Shown: positions 35,958-45,287 of the stretch, piece after piece
Layout of the letters: the number at the start of each line of letters is the position of its first letter
How positions within the stretch are numbered: position 1 is the first letter of the stretch
Source: Pedobacter foliorum
GTDB taxonomy: Bacteria; Bacteroidota; Bacteroidia; Sphingobacteriales; Sphingobacteriaceae
NCBI RefSeq assembly: GCF_013266735.1
Contig: NZ_JABSNU010000013.1
Span: 62,001-126,000, forward strand
DNA: 64,000 nt
Direction of reading: 5' to 3'
Notes under the pieces: generated by a model
The model's input: the letters and a program-made list of their open reading frames with translations, nothing else
Told to the model about the DNA's origin: nothing
The model's database searches: none
Translations under genes and position numbers: made by a program

Positions 35958-38900
35958 ATGTATAAAAATTATGCTAATGAACTTGGTGTGCTCGAAAAGT
36001 ATATCAATAAACTACTGCTGATTATGCGACTAACCACCGTAATATTAATAGCAACCATAATGCAGGTGAGTGCAGTAGGTTTCGCGCAAAAGATAACGCT
36101 TTCTGAAAAAAAGGCGACCCTAAAGAGTATTTTTAAAGAGATACGAAAACAAAGTAATTACGACTTTTTATATACCGAAGAGTTATTGCAAAATGCAAAG
36201 ACGGTAGATATCAAGGTTAATTCTGTAGAACTGAATGAGGTGCTGGAAAAAATTTTCAGTGGCCAACCGCTGTCTTATACCATAGAGGATAGGACGGTTG
36301 TGATTAGAGAAAAGGTTAACAATCTTTTAAATAGAAAACCTGTTGTTGCCCGTGTTATCGATATACGAGGCCGTGTAATTGACCCGCAAGGTAAAGGAAT
36401 ACCTGGGGTAACGGTTAGAATAAAGGGTGAAACAGGCGGAGGAACTACTAATAGTAATGGTGATTTTAGCATCGCTGTTACTTCGCCTAATGCTATCCTT
36501 ATTTTTTCATACACGGGTTTTATTACTCAGGAGGTTTCTGTCGACGGTCAGTCTGCAGTAAATGTGGTACTTAAAGAAGCTGTTGATGAGCTTTCGGAAG
36601 TTATAGTAGTTGGTTATGGAACTCAGAAGAAAATTACTGTAACCGGCTCAATCAGTTCTGTGAATATGGCTGATATGAGAACCCCGGTTGCAAATCTTTC
36701 TAATGCATTGGCCGGAAAGGTTGCCGGTATTATCTCTATGCAATCAAGTGGAGAGCCTGGGTACGACAATTCACAGTTTACTATTCGTGGGTTAGGAACA
36801 TTTAAAGGAAATACCTCGCCACTTGTCATTGTGGATGGTGTTCAGCGTGATGATGTGAATAGCGATTTTGGCGGTTCATTTAATAACATTGATCCCGAGG
36901 ATATTTCTAGTATTTCCCTTCTTAAAGATGCTTCTTCAACAGCGATGTACGGTGCAAAAGGTGCAAATGGAGTATTGATCATTACCACTAAACGAGGAGT
37001 GGCAGGTAAAGCTAAGATCTCTTTAAAAGCAGAAAATGGATTTACCGCTTTTACAGAAAGGCCAAAGATGTTGGATGGGATTCAATACATGCAATTGTTA
37101 AATGAAGCAAGAACCAATATGGGGCTTCTTCCAAACTTTTCTGAAGAAACTATTCAGAAAACGGCGAGTGGCTTAGATCCTTATATGTATCCAAATGTAA
37201 ATTGGATAGATGAGGTATACAAAAGTCATTCTTCATTAACTAATGCTCACTTAAATATAAATGGTGGTACTGAATCTGTGCGATATTACATTTCAAGCTC
37301 ATTTTATAATCAAACTGGCCCATACAAAGTTTCCAACATGAATGGTTTTAATCCCAATCTGGACTTTAAGAGGTATGACTTTAGAAGTAATATTGATGTA
37401 AATGTGACTAAAAGCACTTTATTGCAACTGAATCTTGGAGCAATGTTGGTAAATGCCCGTTATCCGGGTATTTCGGCAGGTAGTTTATGGTATCAGTCTT
37501 ATGCGACCACGCCTGTTGCTTATCCTACGAGATATCCTGATGGTAAATGGGCAGGCCCTGTAACAAATGGCGGTACCAATCCTTTAAATGATGTTCAGAA
37601 CAATGGGTACTCTGATGAATTTAGACCCTCAGTTCAATCCGTGTTTACTGTAAATCAAAAATTAGATGCGCTAACCCCTGGTTTGTCGTCTTATGCAAGA
37701 TTTTCATTTGACAGTTACGGACAGTTTGATAACAGAAGGTCGGGTATAAATGACAATTGGCAAGCGATTGGTCGTGATGGTAATGGCGAATTGATGTATA
37801 CGCAAACGAGAATCGGACAGCAGTTTTTAGGTTACAGTCAATCTTCTACTGGTGAAAGGATGATGTATTTAGAGGGGAATATTAATTATGATAGAACCTT
37901 TGGAAATCATCGTTTCGGTGGAATGCTTTTGTATAACATGAGGAATAGACTGGTAAGTACTGCCGGGAATGTGATTGGCTCTATTCCATTCCGTAATCAA
38001 AGTTTAGCCGGAAGGATCACCTATGGCTATATGGATAAGTATTTACTTGAAGTTAATGCAGGATACACAGGTTCCGAGAATTTTGAAAAAGGTAAGAAAT
38101 TCGGAGTTTTCCCTTCAATATCTGGAGGTTGGGTAATCTCTAATGAAAGTTTCTTTAAGCCATTTACTGAGACATTTAGTCTTTTAAAGCTTCGCGGTTC
38201 TTATGGTGTAGTTGGTAATGATAACATAGGTAATGAGGCGAGTAGATTCCCTTATTTAACACAAATTGGTGAAGGTGGAGGTGCCGGATTCGGACTAAAT
38301 GGAACATGGTACGGTGGTTTAACTGAAAATCTAATAGGTGTTGAAAACTTAACATGGGAGAAGTCGTACAAAGGAGATATCGGACTTGAGATAGGTTTGT
38401 TCAATAGGTTCAATCTAATTGTTGATGCTTTTGATGAGAGACGTAAAGATATTCTAATCAGAAGAGAATCAATTTCATCAATAGGAGGCTTCGGTTCAAC
38501 TGCAATCTTTGCAAATCTAGGTGAAATGAGTAATCGGGGTATAGATGCAAGCATTGAGTATAACGATCAGATTGGTGCTGTTGGTGTAAGGGTATTTGGA
38601 AATGTAACCTACAGTAAGAATAAAATTATTTTTGCCGATGAGCCTAAAAGAAAGTATGCCTACCAAAGCCAAGCAGGATATGCCTATAATGAGTTTTTGG
38701 GATATGTTGCTGATGGATACTTTACCAATCAGGATGATATAGATTCACGTCCTGAACAAAAATTCAGCACTGTGCTTCCTGGCGATATTCGCTATGTGGA
38801 TCAGAATGGTGATGGGGTTATTGATGCATATGATAGCAAAAGATTGGGTAAATCGCCTTTTCCTTCCTGGTTGTATGGGGCAGGTTTCTCTTTAGCATAT

Positions 38901-39386
38901 AAAAGATTTGATCTTTCGTTGTTTTTTCAAGGAGTGGCTGATGTAGGAATTATGGCGAATGGCGCATATATTCAGGGAAATGGTATGGGAGCTGATGGAG
39001 TAGGTGTGGTACCTTTCTCTGGTTTAGGTCAATATCAAAACAATACCCTTGCTAAAGTTTTAGATAGATGGACACCCGAAAATCCTCGTCAGGATGCGTA
39101 TTATCCTCGTTTAACTGTAGGTAGTCTTTCCGATAATAACTATTTGAACAGCACTCACTGGCTTAAGGATGGTTCTTATATCCGTTTAAAACAGGCTTCT
39201 CTAGGATATACACTTACGTCAGAATCTATGAAAAAGGCAGGTGTGCCGGTTTTGTATTTTTATACTTCTGGTCAAAACTTGCTGACCTTCAGTAAATTCA
39301 AGATATGGGATCCGGAATTGGGATCTAATGGTGCAAAGTATCCCATTACAAGAATGGTAACTTTTGGTATGAGGGCGCAGTTTTAA
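35958..39386 (+). CDS. SusC/RagA-type TonB-linked outer-membrane receptor
   Basis: The 1142-residue protein has an N-terminal signal (MRLTTVILIATIMQVSAVGF at residues 23-42), an STN domain (about 47-115), a CarbopepD-reg-like domain (GRVIDPQGKGIPGVTVRIKG), and a plug containing the SusC signature VVGYGTQKKITVTGSISSV, followed by a barrel that ends MVTFGMRAQF. It takes up oligosaccharides with SusD and, through STN, signals to FecR. The STN domain shows that the locus is under sigma/FecR control. The 181 bp before the gene hold no other frame; several short variants of caatcaact recur there without clear meaning. SusD follows 15 bases after the stop. Confidence 0.93.
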   Translation: MYKNYANELGVLEKYINKLLLIMRLTTVILIATIMQVSAVGFAQKITLSEKKATLKSIFKEIRKQSNYDFLYTEELLQNAKTVDIKVNSVELNEVLEKIFSGQPLSYTIEDRTVVIREKVNNLLNRKPVVARVIDIRGRVIDPQGKGIPGVTVRIKGETGGGTTNSNGDFSIAVTSPNAILIFSYTGFITQEVSVDGQSAVNVVLKEAVDELSEVIVVGYGTQKKITVTGSISSVNMADMRTPVANLSNALAGKVAGIISMQSSGEPGYDNSQFTIRGLGTFKGNTSPLVIVDGVQRDDVNSDFGGSFNNIDPEDISSISLLKDASSTAMYGAKGANGVLIITTKRGVAGKAKISLKAENGFTAFTERPKMLDGIQYMQLLNEARTNMGLLPNFSEETIQKTASGLDPYMYPNVNWIDEVYKSHSSLTNAHLNINGGTESVRYYISSSFYNQTGPYKVSNMNGFNPNLDFKRYDFRSNIDVNVTKSTLLQLNLGAMLVNARYPGISAGSLWYQSYATTPVAYPTRYPDGKWAGPVTNGGTNPLNDVQNNGYSDEFRPSVQSVFTVNQKLDALTPGLSSYARFSFDSYGQFDNRRSGINDNWQAIGRDGNGELMYTQTRIGQQFLGYSQSSTGERMMYLEGNINYDRTFGNHRFGGMLLYNMRNRLVSTAGNVIGSIPFRNQSLAGRITYGYMDKYLLEVNAGYTGSENFEKGKKFGVFPSISGGWVISNESFFKPFTETFSLLKLRGSYGVVGNDNIGNEASRFPYLTQIGEGGGAGFGLNGTWYGGLTENLIGVENLTWEKSYKGDIGLEIGLFNRFNLIVDAFDERRKDILIRRESISSIGGFGSTAIFANLGEMSNRGIDASIEYNDQIGAVGVRVFGNVTYSKNKIIFADEPKRKYAYQSQAGYAYNEFLGYVADGYFTNQDDIDSRPEQKFSTVLPGDIRYVDQNGDGVIDAYDSKRLGKSPFPSWLYGAGFSLAYKRFDLSLFFQGVADVGIMANGAYIQGNGMGADGVGVVPFSGLGQYQNNTLAKVLDRWTPENPRQDAYYPRLTVGSLSDNNYLNSTHWLKDGSYIRLKQASLGYTLTSESMKKAGVPVLYFYTSGQNLLTFSKFKIWDPELGSNGAKYPITRMVTFGMRAQF

Positions 39387-39401
39387 TAACCATTACTTAA
39401 A

Positions 39402-41282
39402 ATGATTACAATGAATAACTTATATAAAAACTTTCTTTCTTTCGGCAGTATTGCACTGTGCATATTGTTGTTTAGTCCAGGTTGTAAATATTTAGATAAA
39501 ACACCTGATAATTTACTTACTTCTGATATGCTTTGGCAAACCAGAGCAAATGCGGAATCTTACCTAAATCAGATTTATAGTCATATTTCAATACCAGCAG
39601 ATACTTATAGTATGCTTGGTGCAAGTGATGAAACCTCATGTAGTATTCAAGGGGTAGCCGTTCGTAAAATGATTACTGGAAATTGGAATGCTCAGAGTAA
39701 TTATTGGTATTACTGGGGTGATAATTATGCCGGTATCAGACAAAGTATTGTATTTGAGCAAAATATTGATAAAATGCCTGAGAGTTTAATCGGAGCAGAT
39801 TTGAAAAAACAATACAAAGCAGAAGCTATTTTTTTAAGGGGTTGGTTTTACTGGAAGCTATTAAGACAATACGGACCTTTTGTTAAGGTTACTGAATTAT
39901 TGAGTCTTAATGACGACTTTAATAAATACCCTCGTACACCATTTAATGAATGTGTTGATCATATCAACTCCTTATTAGACAGAGCAGCAGCAGATTTGCC
40001 TGATGCCTGGTCTTCTTCGGTAAACTATGGCAGGGCGACTAAAGCATCTTGTCTTGCTGTTAAATCACAAGTAACGTTGTTAGCAGCTAGTCCGCTGTGG
40101 AATGGCAATCCAAAGTTTGCAGGGTTTAACAATAAGGATGGGACTTCTTTAGCACCTTCGCAGTACGATGCAAATAAATGGAAAGTAGCTGCTGATGCTG
40201 CCAAAGCTGTAATTAACTTGCAGGGTTATAAACTCTTTACAAATATTGATGAAGGTGATGCTCAGTTTGATCCGTATCTATCTTTCCGTAATCTGTTTCT
40301 GACAAACTGGAACAATGAAATACTGTTCTCTACCAATTTGGCCAATTCATGGCAGTGGGGGCACGAGGTACGTTGTGCGCCTAAACCAGGAGGGTTTGAT
40401 ATGCAAAATGCAACGCAGAATGTTGTAGATGCCTTTTACACTCGTGATGGAAGGACTATCGATGATCCTCAATCTCATTATGTTGAAACTGGTTTTGTTC
40501 AGTCTGATGATCCGGCCAACTGGGGTAAATCAAGAGATGGTTTAAATAGAGGTTATGTTAAAGGGAATTCAAATATGTACGTTAACCGCGAAGCAAGGTT
40601 CTATGTAAGTATTCAGTATAACGGCAAACCGGTTTTGCCTGCGCCTACTTCGGATGATAGGAATTTCTTCTCTTCTGATGCAAATAAGGATGGTACAGGT
40701 CGTGCTGAGTTTTATTACTCAGGGAAATCGGGAGTTGGTGTAAACAATAATGGAGATATTACGGGTTATGATGTGTTAAAAAATATCAGCCCTGCTTCTA
40801 ATATAAGAACCAGTTCAGTGGCTTATCGTCCTTTTATTCACCTCCGTCTTGCTGAAATGTATTTGAATTATGCAGAGGCTTTGAATGAGGTGGAGCCAAG
40901 TAATACAGATGTATTAAAATACGTGAATCTGGTAAGGCAGCGATCGGGTGTTCCTAATTTGGAAACTGTTTATCCGGGAGCTGTAGGGAATCAGGATGAA
41001 ATGAGGAAATGGATTTTGAGAGAAAGGCAAATAGAATTGGCTTTTGAAGGTGATAGGTATTTTACTTTGATCAGAAGGTTGATGATGGGAGATACGAAAG
41101 TGCAAAGCATTTACAGAATGAATACCATTACAAGTGATGGTAATCAGGGGTTTGCGTTTGCAGATTATAATAAAAGAACCTTGCTTCAAAACAGGGTCTG
41201 GACCGATAAGATGTACTTATTCCCTATTGCGCAGGATGATATTGATAAAAATTCATCTTTAGTACAAAACCCGGGCTGGTAA
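39402..41282 (+). CDS. SusD/RagB-type outer-membrane lipoprotein
   Basis: The 626-residue lipoprotein has the lipobox FSPGCKYLDKTP and the SusD pattern TPDNLLTSDMLWQTRANAES with TPR-like helices later (HLRLAEMYLNYAEALNEV) and the C-terminal family block (WILRERQIELAFEGDRYFTL, then LFPIAQDDIDKNSSLVQNPG). It caps the SusC barrel and binds the glycan. An ATG at 39411 is in frame and equally usable. It is cognate to the preceding receptor: the spacing is 15 bases, the usual SusC-SusD order. The glycan cannot be named. Confidence 0.93.
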   Translation: MITMNNLYKNFLSFGSIALCILLFSPGCKYLDKTPDNLLTSDMLWQTRANAESYLNQIYSHISIPADTYSMLGASDETSCSIQGVAVRKMITGNWNAQSNYWYYWGDNYAGIRQSIVFEQNIDKMPESLIGADLKKQYKAEAIFLRGWFYWKLLRQYGPFVKVTELLSLNDDFNKYPRTPFNECVDHINSLLDRAAADLPDAWSSSVNYGRATKASCLAVKSQVTLLAASPLWNGNPKFAGFNNKDGTSLAPSQYDANKWKVAADAAKAVINLQGYKLFTNIDEGDAQFDPYLSFRNLFLTNWNNEILFSTNLANSWQWGHEVRCAPKPGGFDMQNATQNVVDAFYTRDGRTIDDPQSHYVETGFVQSDDPANWGKSRDGLNRGYVKGNSNMYVNREARFYVSIQYNGKPVLPAPTSDDRNFFSSDANKDGTGRAEFYYSGKSGVGVNNNGDITGYDVLKNISPASNIRTSSVAYRPFIHLRLAEMYLNYAEALNEVEPSNTDVLKYVNLVRQRSGVPNLETVYPGAVGNQDEMRKWILRERQIELAFEGDRYFTLIRRLMMGDTKVQSIYRMNTITSDGNQGFAFADYNKRTLLQNRVWTDKMYLFPIAQDDIDKNSSLVQNPGW

Positions 41283-41315
41283 TGGAGTTCATCATTTATT
41301 AATACGTATAAGATT

Positions 41316-42623
41316 ATGAAAAGATATATATATACTTGCTTATTTATCGCCGCTTTTCTGGTGATAATAATTGCGAGTTGTAAAAAGGATGAAGGATTTA
41401 AACATGATGATTCATCTCCAATAACAATTGATAAAATACTTCCTGAAAAGGGTAGTGGCGGTACTGAAATATTAATTAACGGAAGTAATTTTACGACTGA
41501 TACCTCAAAAATTAAGGTTACTTTAAATGATAAACCTTTAAAGGTAATAGGAGTTAACGGGAAACAATTGATGGTTGTGGTGCCAAAAAAGGCAGGTTCA
41601 GGAGCCATTACAGTAACAATTGGCGATAAGACGGCAACAAGTGCAAGTACTTTTACGTACGAGTATACAAGGACTGTGACTACACTTGCGGGTTCTGGCG
41701 TTGCTGGGTTTGCAAATGGTCAGGGTGCTGATGCTGTATTTAATTTTAGTAGTGAAGGATGGTATAGGACCAGTGGTATTGTTGTTGATGACAATCTTAA
41801 TGTGTATGTAACTGATGTAGGCAATCATTGCATCAGGAAAATCGATAAGGACGGAAACGTATCCACTTTTGCTGGTAATCCTAATAGTGGAGGTTACGCT
41901 GATGGTAAGGGGACGGCTGCTAAGTTTAGTATCCCTTATGGACTTACAATAGATCCTCAAGGTAATTTGTATTGTGTTGATCCTGGGAATTGGGATGTTA
42001 GAAAAATTACTCCAGATGGTACTGCTACTATTTTTGCATGGGCAAATCAAGAACCATGGAGTGTTGCTTTCGATAAGAAGAGCGGTAATGTTTTTTATAC
42101 GAGTTGTAATCCTTCAGGTAACGTTTATCAAGTTACGCCTGAGGCTGTTACTAGTCAAGTGATTGCCGGTTTGAATCGTCCTTCGGCGCTTGCGTTTGAT
42201 AATGCGGGTAATCTGTTTGTAAATATGCAAGGAGAGCAGGTAATTAAAAAATTCGATGTTCCTAATTGGACTGGTAAAACTGTCGCTGGATCCGGTTCAG
42301 TTGGCTATTTGGATGGAGCGGCTGGTACTGCAAAATTTGCCTATGCATGGGGGATGTCTATTGATGCTGAGAATAATTTATATATAGCTGGGAATGGCTC
42401 TGATGGCGCTAGTACTTCTAATCCTGATCAGAGCATTCGTTATGTCAATGGAACCACTTATGAAGTAAGTACTTTCGCTGGATCTGCAAATGCAGGGAAT
42501 GTAAATGCAGTTGGCAAAGCAGCAGCATTTAGTGCTCCTGCAGGAGTGACTGTTGATAAGAACGGAACTGTTTATGTGTTGGATAGAAATAACAATAGCA
42601 TTAGGAAAATAGTCTCAGAATAA
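41316..42623 (+). CDS. IPT/TIG and NHL-propeller lipoprotein
   Basis: After a lipobox (IIIASCKKDE) this 435-residue protein has one IPT/TIG domain (ILPEKGSGGTEILINGSNFT) and an NHL-type propeller (IVVDDNLNVYVTDVGNHCIR, LTIDPQGNLYCVDPGNWDVR, VTVDKNGTVYVLDRNNNSIR). It is a shorter version of the lipoprotein at 23177-25396, so the two loci share this accessory component. Its place right after SusD is where SusE/F-like glycan-binding lipoproteins lie. It is probably surface-exposed. A terminator-like hairpin follows its stop codon. Confidence 0.85.
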   Translation: MKRYIYTCLFIAAFLVIIIASCKKDEGFKHDDSSPITIDKILPEKGSGGTEILINGSNFTTDTSKIKVTLNDKPLKVIGVNGKQLMVVVPKKAGSGAITVTIGDKTATSASTFTYEYTRTVTTLAGSGVAGFANGQGADAVFNFSSEGWYRTSGIVVDDNLNVYVTDVGNHCIRKIDKDGNVSTFAGNPNSGGYADGKGTAAKFSIPYGLTIDPQGNLYCVDPGNWDVRKITPDGTATIFAWANQEPWSVAFDKKSGNVFYTSCNPSGNVYQVTPEAVTSQVIAGLNRPSALAFDNAGNLFVNMQGEQVIKKFDVPNWTGKTVAGSGSVGYLDGAAGTAKFAYAWGMSIDAENNLYIAGNGSDGASTSNPDQSIRYVNGTTYEVSTFAGSANAGNVNAVGKAAAFSAPAGVTVDKNGTVYVLDRNNNSIRKIVSE

Positions 42624-42652
42624 ACTTTTTAGTTGATTTTAATACAAACATT

Positions 42653-42689
42653 GCGACCAATTAAAGGCTTTTTGCTCTTAATTGGTCGC
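42653..42689 (+). terminator. Hairpin between the IPT/NHL and beta-helix genes
   Basis: A perfect 12-bp stem, gcgaccaattaa (42653-42664) with 42678-42689, encloses 13 nt. Only a weak T stretch follows (ttattgaattt), so termination may be partial, letting some transcription enter the beta-helix gene 17 bases on. Confidence 0.65.
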
Positions 42690-42705
42690 TTATTGAATTT
42701 ATAAA

Positions 42706-44277
42706 ATGAATACAGTAGGATTAAATTGTTTTAAGCGCATTTTTCTTTTAGGAGTCATCATGTTAAGTTATGGTGTTTTATCTGCGTGTAGTAAGAAAAG
42801 TTCCTCATCCGGTTCAGATAAGCCAGAAGTACAAGCTTCAGGAAAAGATATTTATGTTGCTGTTAATGGAAATGATTCAAACAATGGGACATTGGAAGCT
42901 CCGGTAAACACTATTAAGAAAGGACTTGAATTAGTTAACCCCGGCTTTACGGTTTTTGTAAGAGGAGGCACCTACAAGGAAAAAGTCTCCTTTTCTAAAT
43001 CTGGAAGAAAAGATAAAGTGATTACTTTAAAACCGTATCAGGAAGAAAAAGCTATTATTAGTGGCGATGGACTTTCTGTGTCTGGCAATGAAGCATTGAT
43101 TACGGTAAATAATGTAAGCTTTATTGTAATTGATGGTTTTGATGTTTGTGATTTTAAAACGACTAATGCATGGGCTAATGTTGATGGGATAGTAGTAAAA
43201 GGTGGGTCAAATAACATCACCTTAAAAAAGAACCGTGTATTTAATATTGAAAATAATGCTGCTCCCGAAAAAGGGAGAAGTGGCCATGGGATACATATAA
43301 TTGGTAATACTGAAGTTCCTCTTACAAGAATTTTAGTTGAAGAAAATGAGGTTTTTGATTGCAATACAGGCTACAGTGAAAACTTAACAATAAATGGTTA
43401 TGTAGATGGTTTTGAGATTAGGAAAAACAAGGTTTACAATGGCGAGAATATTGGCATTGTGGCTGCGGGGGGCTATGCTGCAAATCCTAATCCGGCTTAT
43501 AATTATGTGCGTAATGGAATAATTGCTGATAATGAAATCTTTAATATTGATGGTAGAACAGGCCCAATTCCTGCATATAAGGATCATAATGGGGCTATAG
43601 GTATTTATATTGATGGCGCTAGAAATATTCTGGTTGAAAGAAATCTGGTTAGGGATAGCGGTCGCGGTATTGGAATTGTTAGCGAAACAGACAACTTTCC
43701 TACTCAGGAATGTATTGTAAGAAATAATGTGGTTTACAATTGTTCACTGGCAGGAATATATCTTGGTGGTTATATAGGTTATACAGGTGGGGGGACTAAT
43801 AAATGTTATATAGTTAACAATACCTTGTATCAAAATAGCAAAGATTTGGGCTATTCGAATGAAGTTGAGGGTGAGATTAGGTTAACTGAAAATTGTAATG
43901 ATAATGTGATTAGTAATAACATTATTTATCCAAGGGTGGATAGGGGTGTATTTATTAATAAGCAGGTTGCAGGTGGTTCAAATAATGTTGTTAGCAATAA
44001 TTTGTACTATTCTAAAGGATTAAACATTTGGCGATGGAATAACGTTCCTTATACAGATTTTGCTTTGTGGAAAGCAGCTTGTGGAGGTGATAATGGCTCT
44101 TTGTCGGGTACAGATCCTCTGTTTGTAAATGCTGTAGCTAATGATTTTCATCTTAATTCTGCATCACCTGCAAAAAATACAGGAACGGTTATTTCTACTG
44201 CAATAAATGGGGCAACTGACAAAGAAGGTAAAACCCGAATTGTGAATAATTTGATTAGTAAAGGAGCTTATCAATAG
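42706..44277 (+). CDS. Right-handed beta-helix lipoprotein, possible polysaccharide lyase
   Basis: The 523-residue protein has lipobox VLSACSKK, a Ser-rich linker and a start typical of secreted beta-helix enzymes (DIYVAVNGNDSNNGTLEAPV, then GFTVFVRGGTYKEK), followed by many Asn-rich parallel beta-helix turns (IENNAAPEKGRSGHGIHIIG, ILVERNLVRDSGRGIGIVSE). This resembles pectate-lyase-like and related polysaccharide lyase proteins, but I cannot confirm catalytic residues, so a lyase or a glycan-binding protein are both possible. It closes the SusC/SusD locus and probably cleaves its substrate at the cell surface. Confidence 0.75.
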   Translation: MNTVGLNCFKRIFLLGVIMLSYGVLSACSKKSSSSGSDKPEVQASGKDIYVAVNGNDSNNGTLEAPVNTIKKGLELVNPGFTVFVRGGTYKEKVSFSKSGRKDKVITLKPYQEEKAIISGDGLSVSGNEALITVNNVSFIVIDGFDVCDFKTTNAWANVDGIVVKGGSNNITLKKNRVFNIENNAAPEKGRSGHGIHIIGNTEVPLTRILVEENEVFDCNTGYSENLTINGYVDGFEIRKNKVYNGENIGIVAAGGYAANPNPAYNYVRNGIIADNEIFNIDGRTGPIPAYKDHNGAIGIYIDGARNILVERNLVRDSGRGIGIVSETDNFPTQECIVRNNVVYNCSLAGIYLGGYIGYTGGGTNKCYIVNNTLYQNSKDLGYSNEVEGEIRLTENCNDNVISNNIIYPRVDRGVFINKQVAGGSNNVVSNNLYYSKGLNIWRWNNVPYTDFALWKAACGGDNGSLSGTDPLFVNAVANDFHLNSASPAKNTGTVISTAINGATDKEGKTRIVNNLISKGAYQ

Positions 44278-44360
44278 TTGGTAATAATGGCTTAATTACC
44301 TTGCAGTGGCCCTTGGTAGGGGTTATTTGTAAAAAAATGGATATAGTAAATTAATAATTA

Positions 44361-44600
44361 TATATTTGCAGGCTAAAAAGTAACCTTCTTTTCTCTGTAT
44401 TTATTGAGATTAATGAATTGAGAACTGGAGAGTTATCACAACTGATTTAATAGGTATAAGTAAATTATTTTGAATGGTTAAATCTCTATTTGTAGAAGTG
44501 AATTTTATTAAATCTTCAATAAATTTCTCAGAGATTTTTAACTGTGAATGTATAAATAACAATCAAAAGCCTTACTGCTTGCGCAGAAGGCTTTTTAACT
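44361..44600 (+). ncRNA. Candidate structured small RNA upstream of adk
   Basis: The 338-bp gap before adk has no coding frame but has the parts of an RNA gene. A Bacteroidota -7 element, tatatttg, lies at 44361-44368; a clear -33 element is not seen. A long interrupted rod follows: 44374-44379 with 44535-44540 (taaaaa/ttttta), 44392-44397 with 44529-44534 (tctctg/cagaga), and 44400-44413 with 44508-44523 (pairing with two bulges). A terminator-like hairpin ends it at 44565-44596. A long rod around a large central loop resembles 6S RNA, but no consensus sequence was verified; a leader attenuator for adk is the alternative. Confidence 0.38.
44565..44596 (+). terminator. Terminator-like hairpin just upstream of adk
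   Basis: Aaaagcctt-a-ctgc pairs with gcag-aaggctttt around a ttgc loop, with one bulged base, and runs into ttttt. It ends 20 bp before the adk start, so it either ends an upstream RNA or attenuates adk. Confidence 0.7.
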
Positions 44601-44615
44601 TTAAAGACAACCCGA

Positions 44616-45185
44616 ATGCTTAATTTTGTTCTCTTTGGCCCACCGGGTGCAGGCAAAGGCACCCAATCAGAAAAATTAATTGAGAAGTATCAGTTAATTC
44701 ACATTTCAACAGGCGACCTTTTTAGGGCCCATATCAAGAATCAATCTCCTTTGGGACAGAGAGTAAGTGCCCTGATTGCAGAAGGACAACTTGTACCTGA
44801 TGAAATTACAATCGCTATGTTGGAAGAAGAAGTTGATAAGAATCCTGGAGCTAAAGGATTTATATTCGACGGATTTCCTCGTACAGTTCCTCAGGCAGAG
44901 GCATTGGATGAGTTTCTTGTAAGCAAAGGAAGTTCAATTGCCGGTGTAATTGCACTTGATGTTGATCAGGAAGAGCTAACTAAACGTATTGCGCAAAGAC
45001 AAATTGAGACTGGTCGTGTTGATGATCAGGCTGATAAGTTGCAAAAGCGTATAGAAGAGTACTTCAGTAAAACTATTCACGTTTTACCTTACTATGAAGG
45101 GCAAAGGAAACTAAGTAAAGTTAATGGTATCGGAAAAATCGATGACATTTTTGCTGAGTTAAGCGCTGTAATAGATAAATACTAA
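44616..45185 (+). CDS. Adenylate kinase
   Basis: The 189-residue protein starts MLNFVLFGPPGAGKGTQSEK with the P-loop GPPGAGKGT at residues 8-16, has the AMP-binding STGDLFR and the FDGFPRT motif, and an R-x5-GR-x-DD lid segment (ETGRVDDQADKL). It interconverts ATP plus AMP with 2 ADP in the cytoplasm and is essential. The lid is the short type (no zinc-binding cysteine cluster). It is followed by obgE, a common order in this phylum. A terminator-like hairpin ends 20 bp before the start codon, implying its own close promoter or read-through control. Confidence 0.97.
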   Translation: MLNFVLFGPPGAGKGTQSEKLIEKYQLIHISTGDLFRAHIKNQSPLGQRVSALIAEGQLVPDEITIAMLEEEVDKNPGAKGFIFDGFPRTVPQAEALDEFLVSKGSSIAGVIALDVDQEELTKRIAQRQIETGRVDDQADKLQKRIEEYFSKTIHVLPYYEGQRKLSKVNGIGKIDDIFAELSAVIDKY

Positions 45186-45200
45186 TTCAATAATAATACA

Positions 45201-45238
45201 AATAGCGGGGCGGATTTTCAGTTCTTCCCGCTATTTTC
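45201..45238 (+). terminator. Terminator-like hairpin between adk and obgE
   Basis: Aatagcggg (45201-45209) pairs with cccgctatt (45227-45235) across a 17-nt loop, followed by ttt. It may reduce read-through from adk into obgE. Confidence 0.6.
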
Positions 45239-45287
45239 ATGTACCCTGAAAAGTTCTTTCAGGTTTATTTTTTTAAAAAAGAAGGTT

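Noticed and set aside
41598..42050. 150-residue and 140-residue minus-strand frames around 41186-42050
   Set aside because: Both are antisense to the SusD end and the IPT/NHL lipoprotein and are rich in Ile/Ser/Thr with no domain, as expected from shadows of low-GC genes.
42706..44277. Possible catalytic pectate-lyase assignment
   Set aside because: The beta-helix fold is evident but no catalytic lysine/arginine pattern could be verified by eye, so a specific lyase family was not named.
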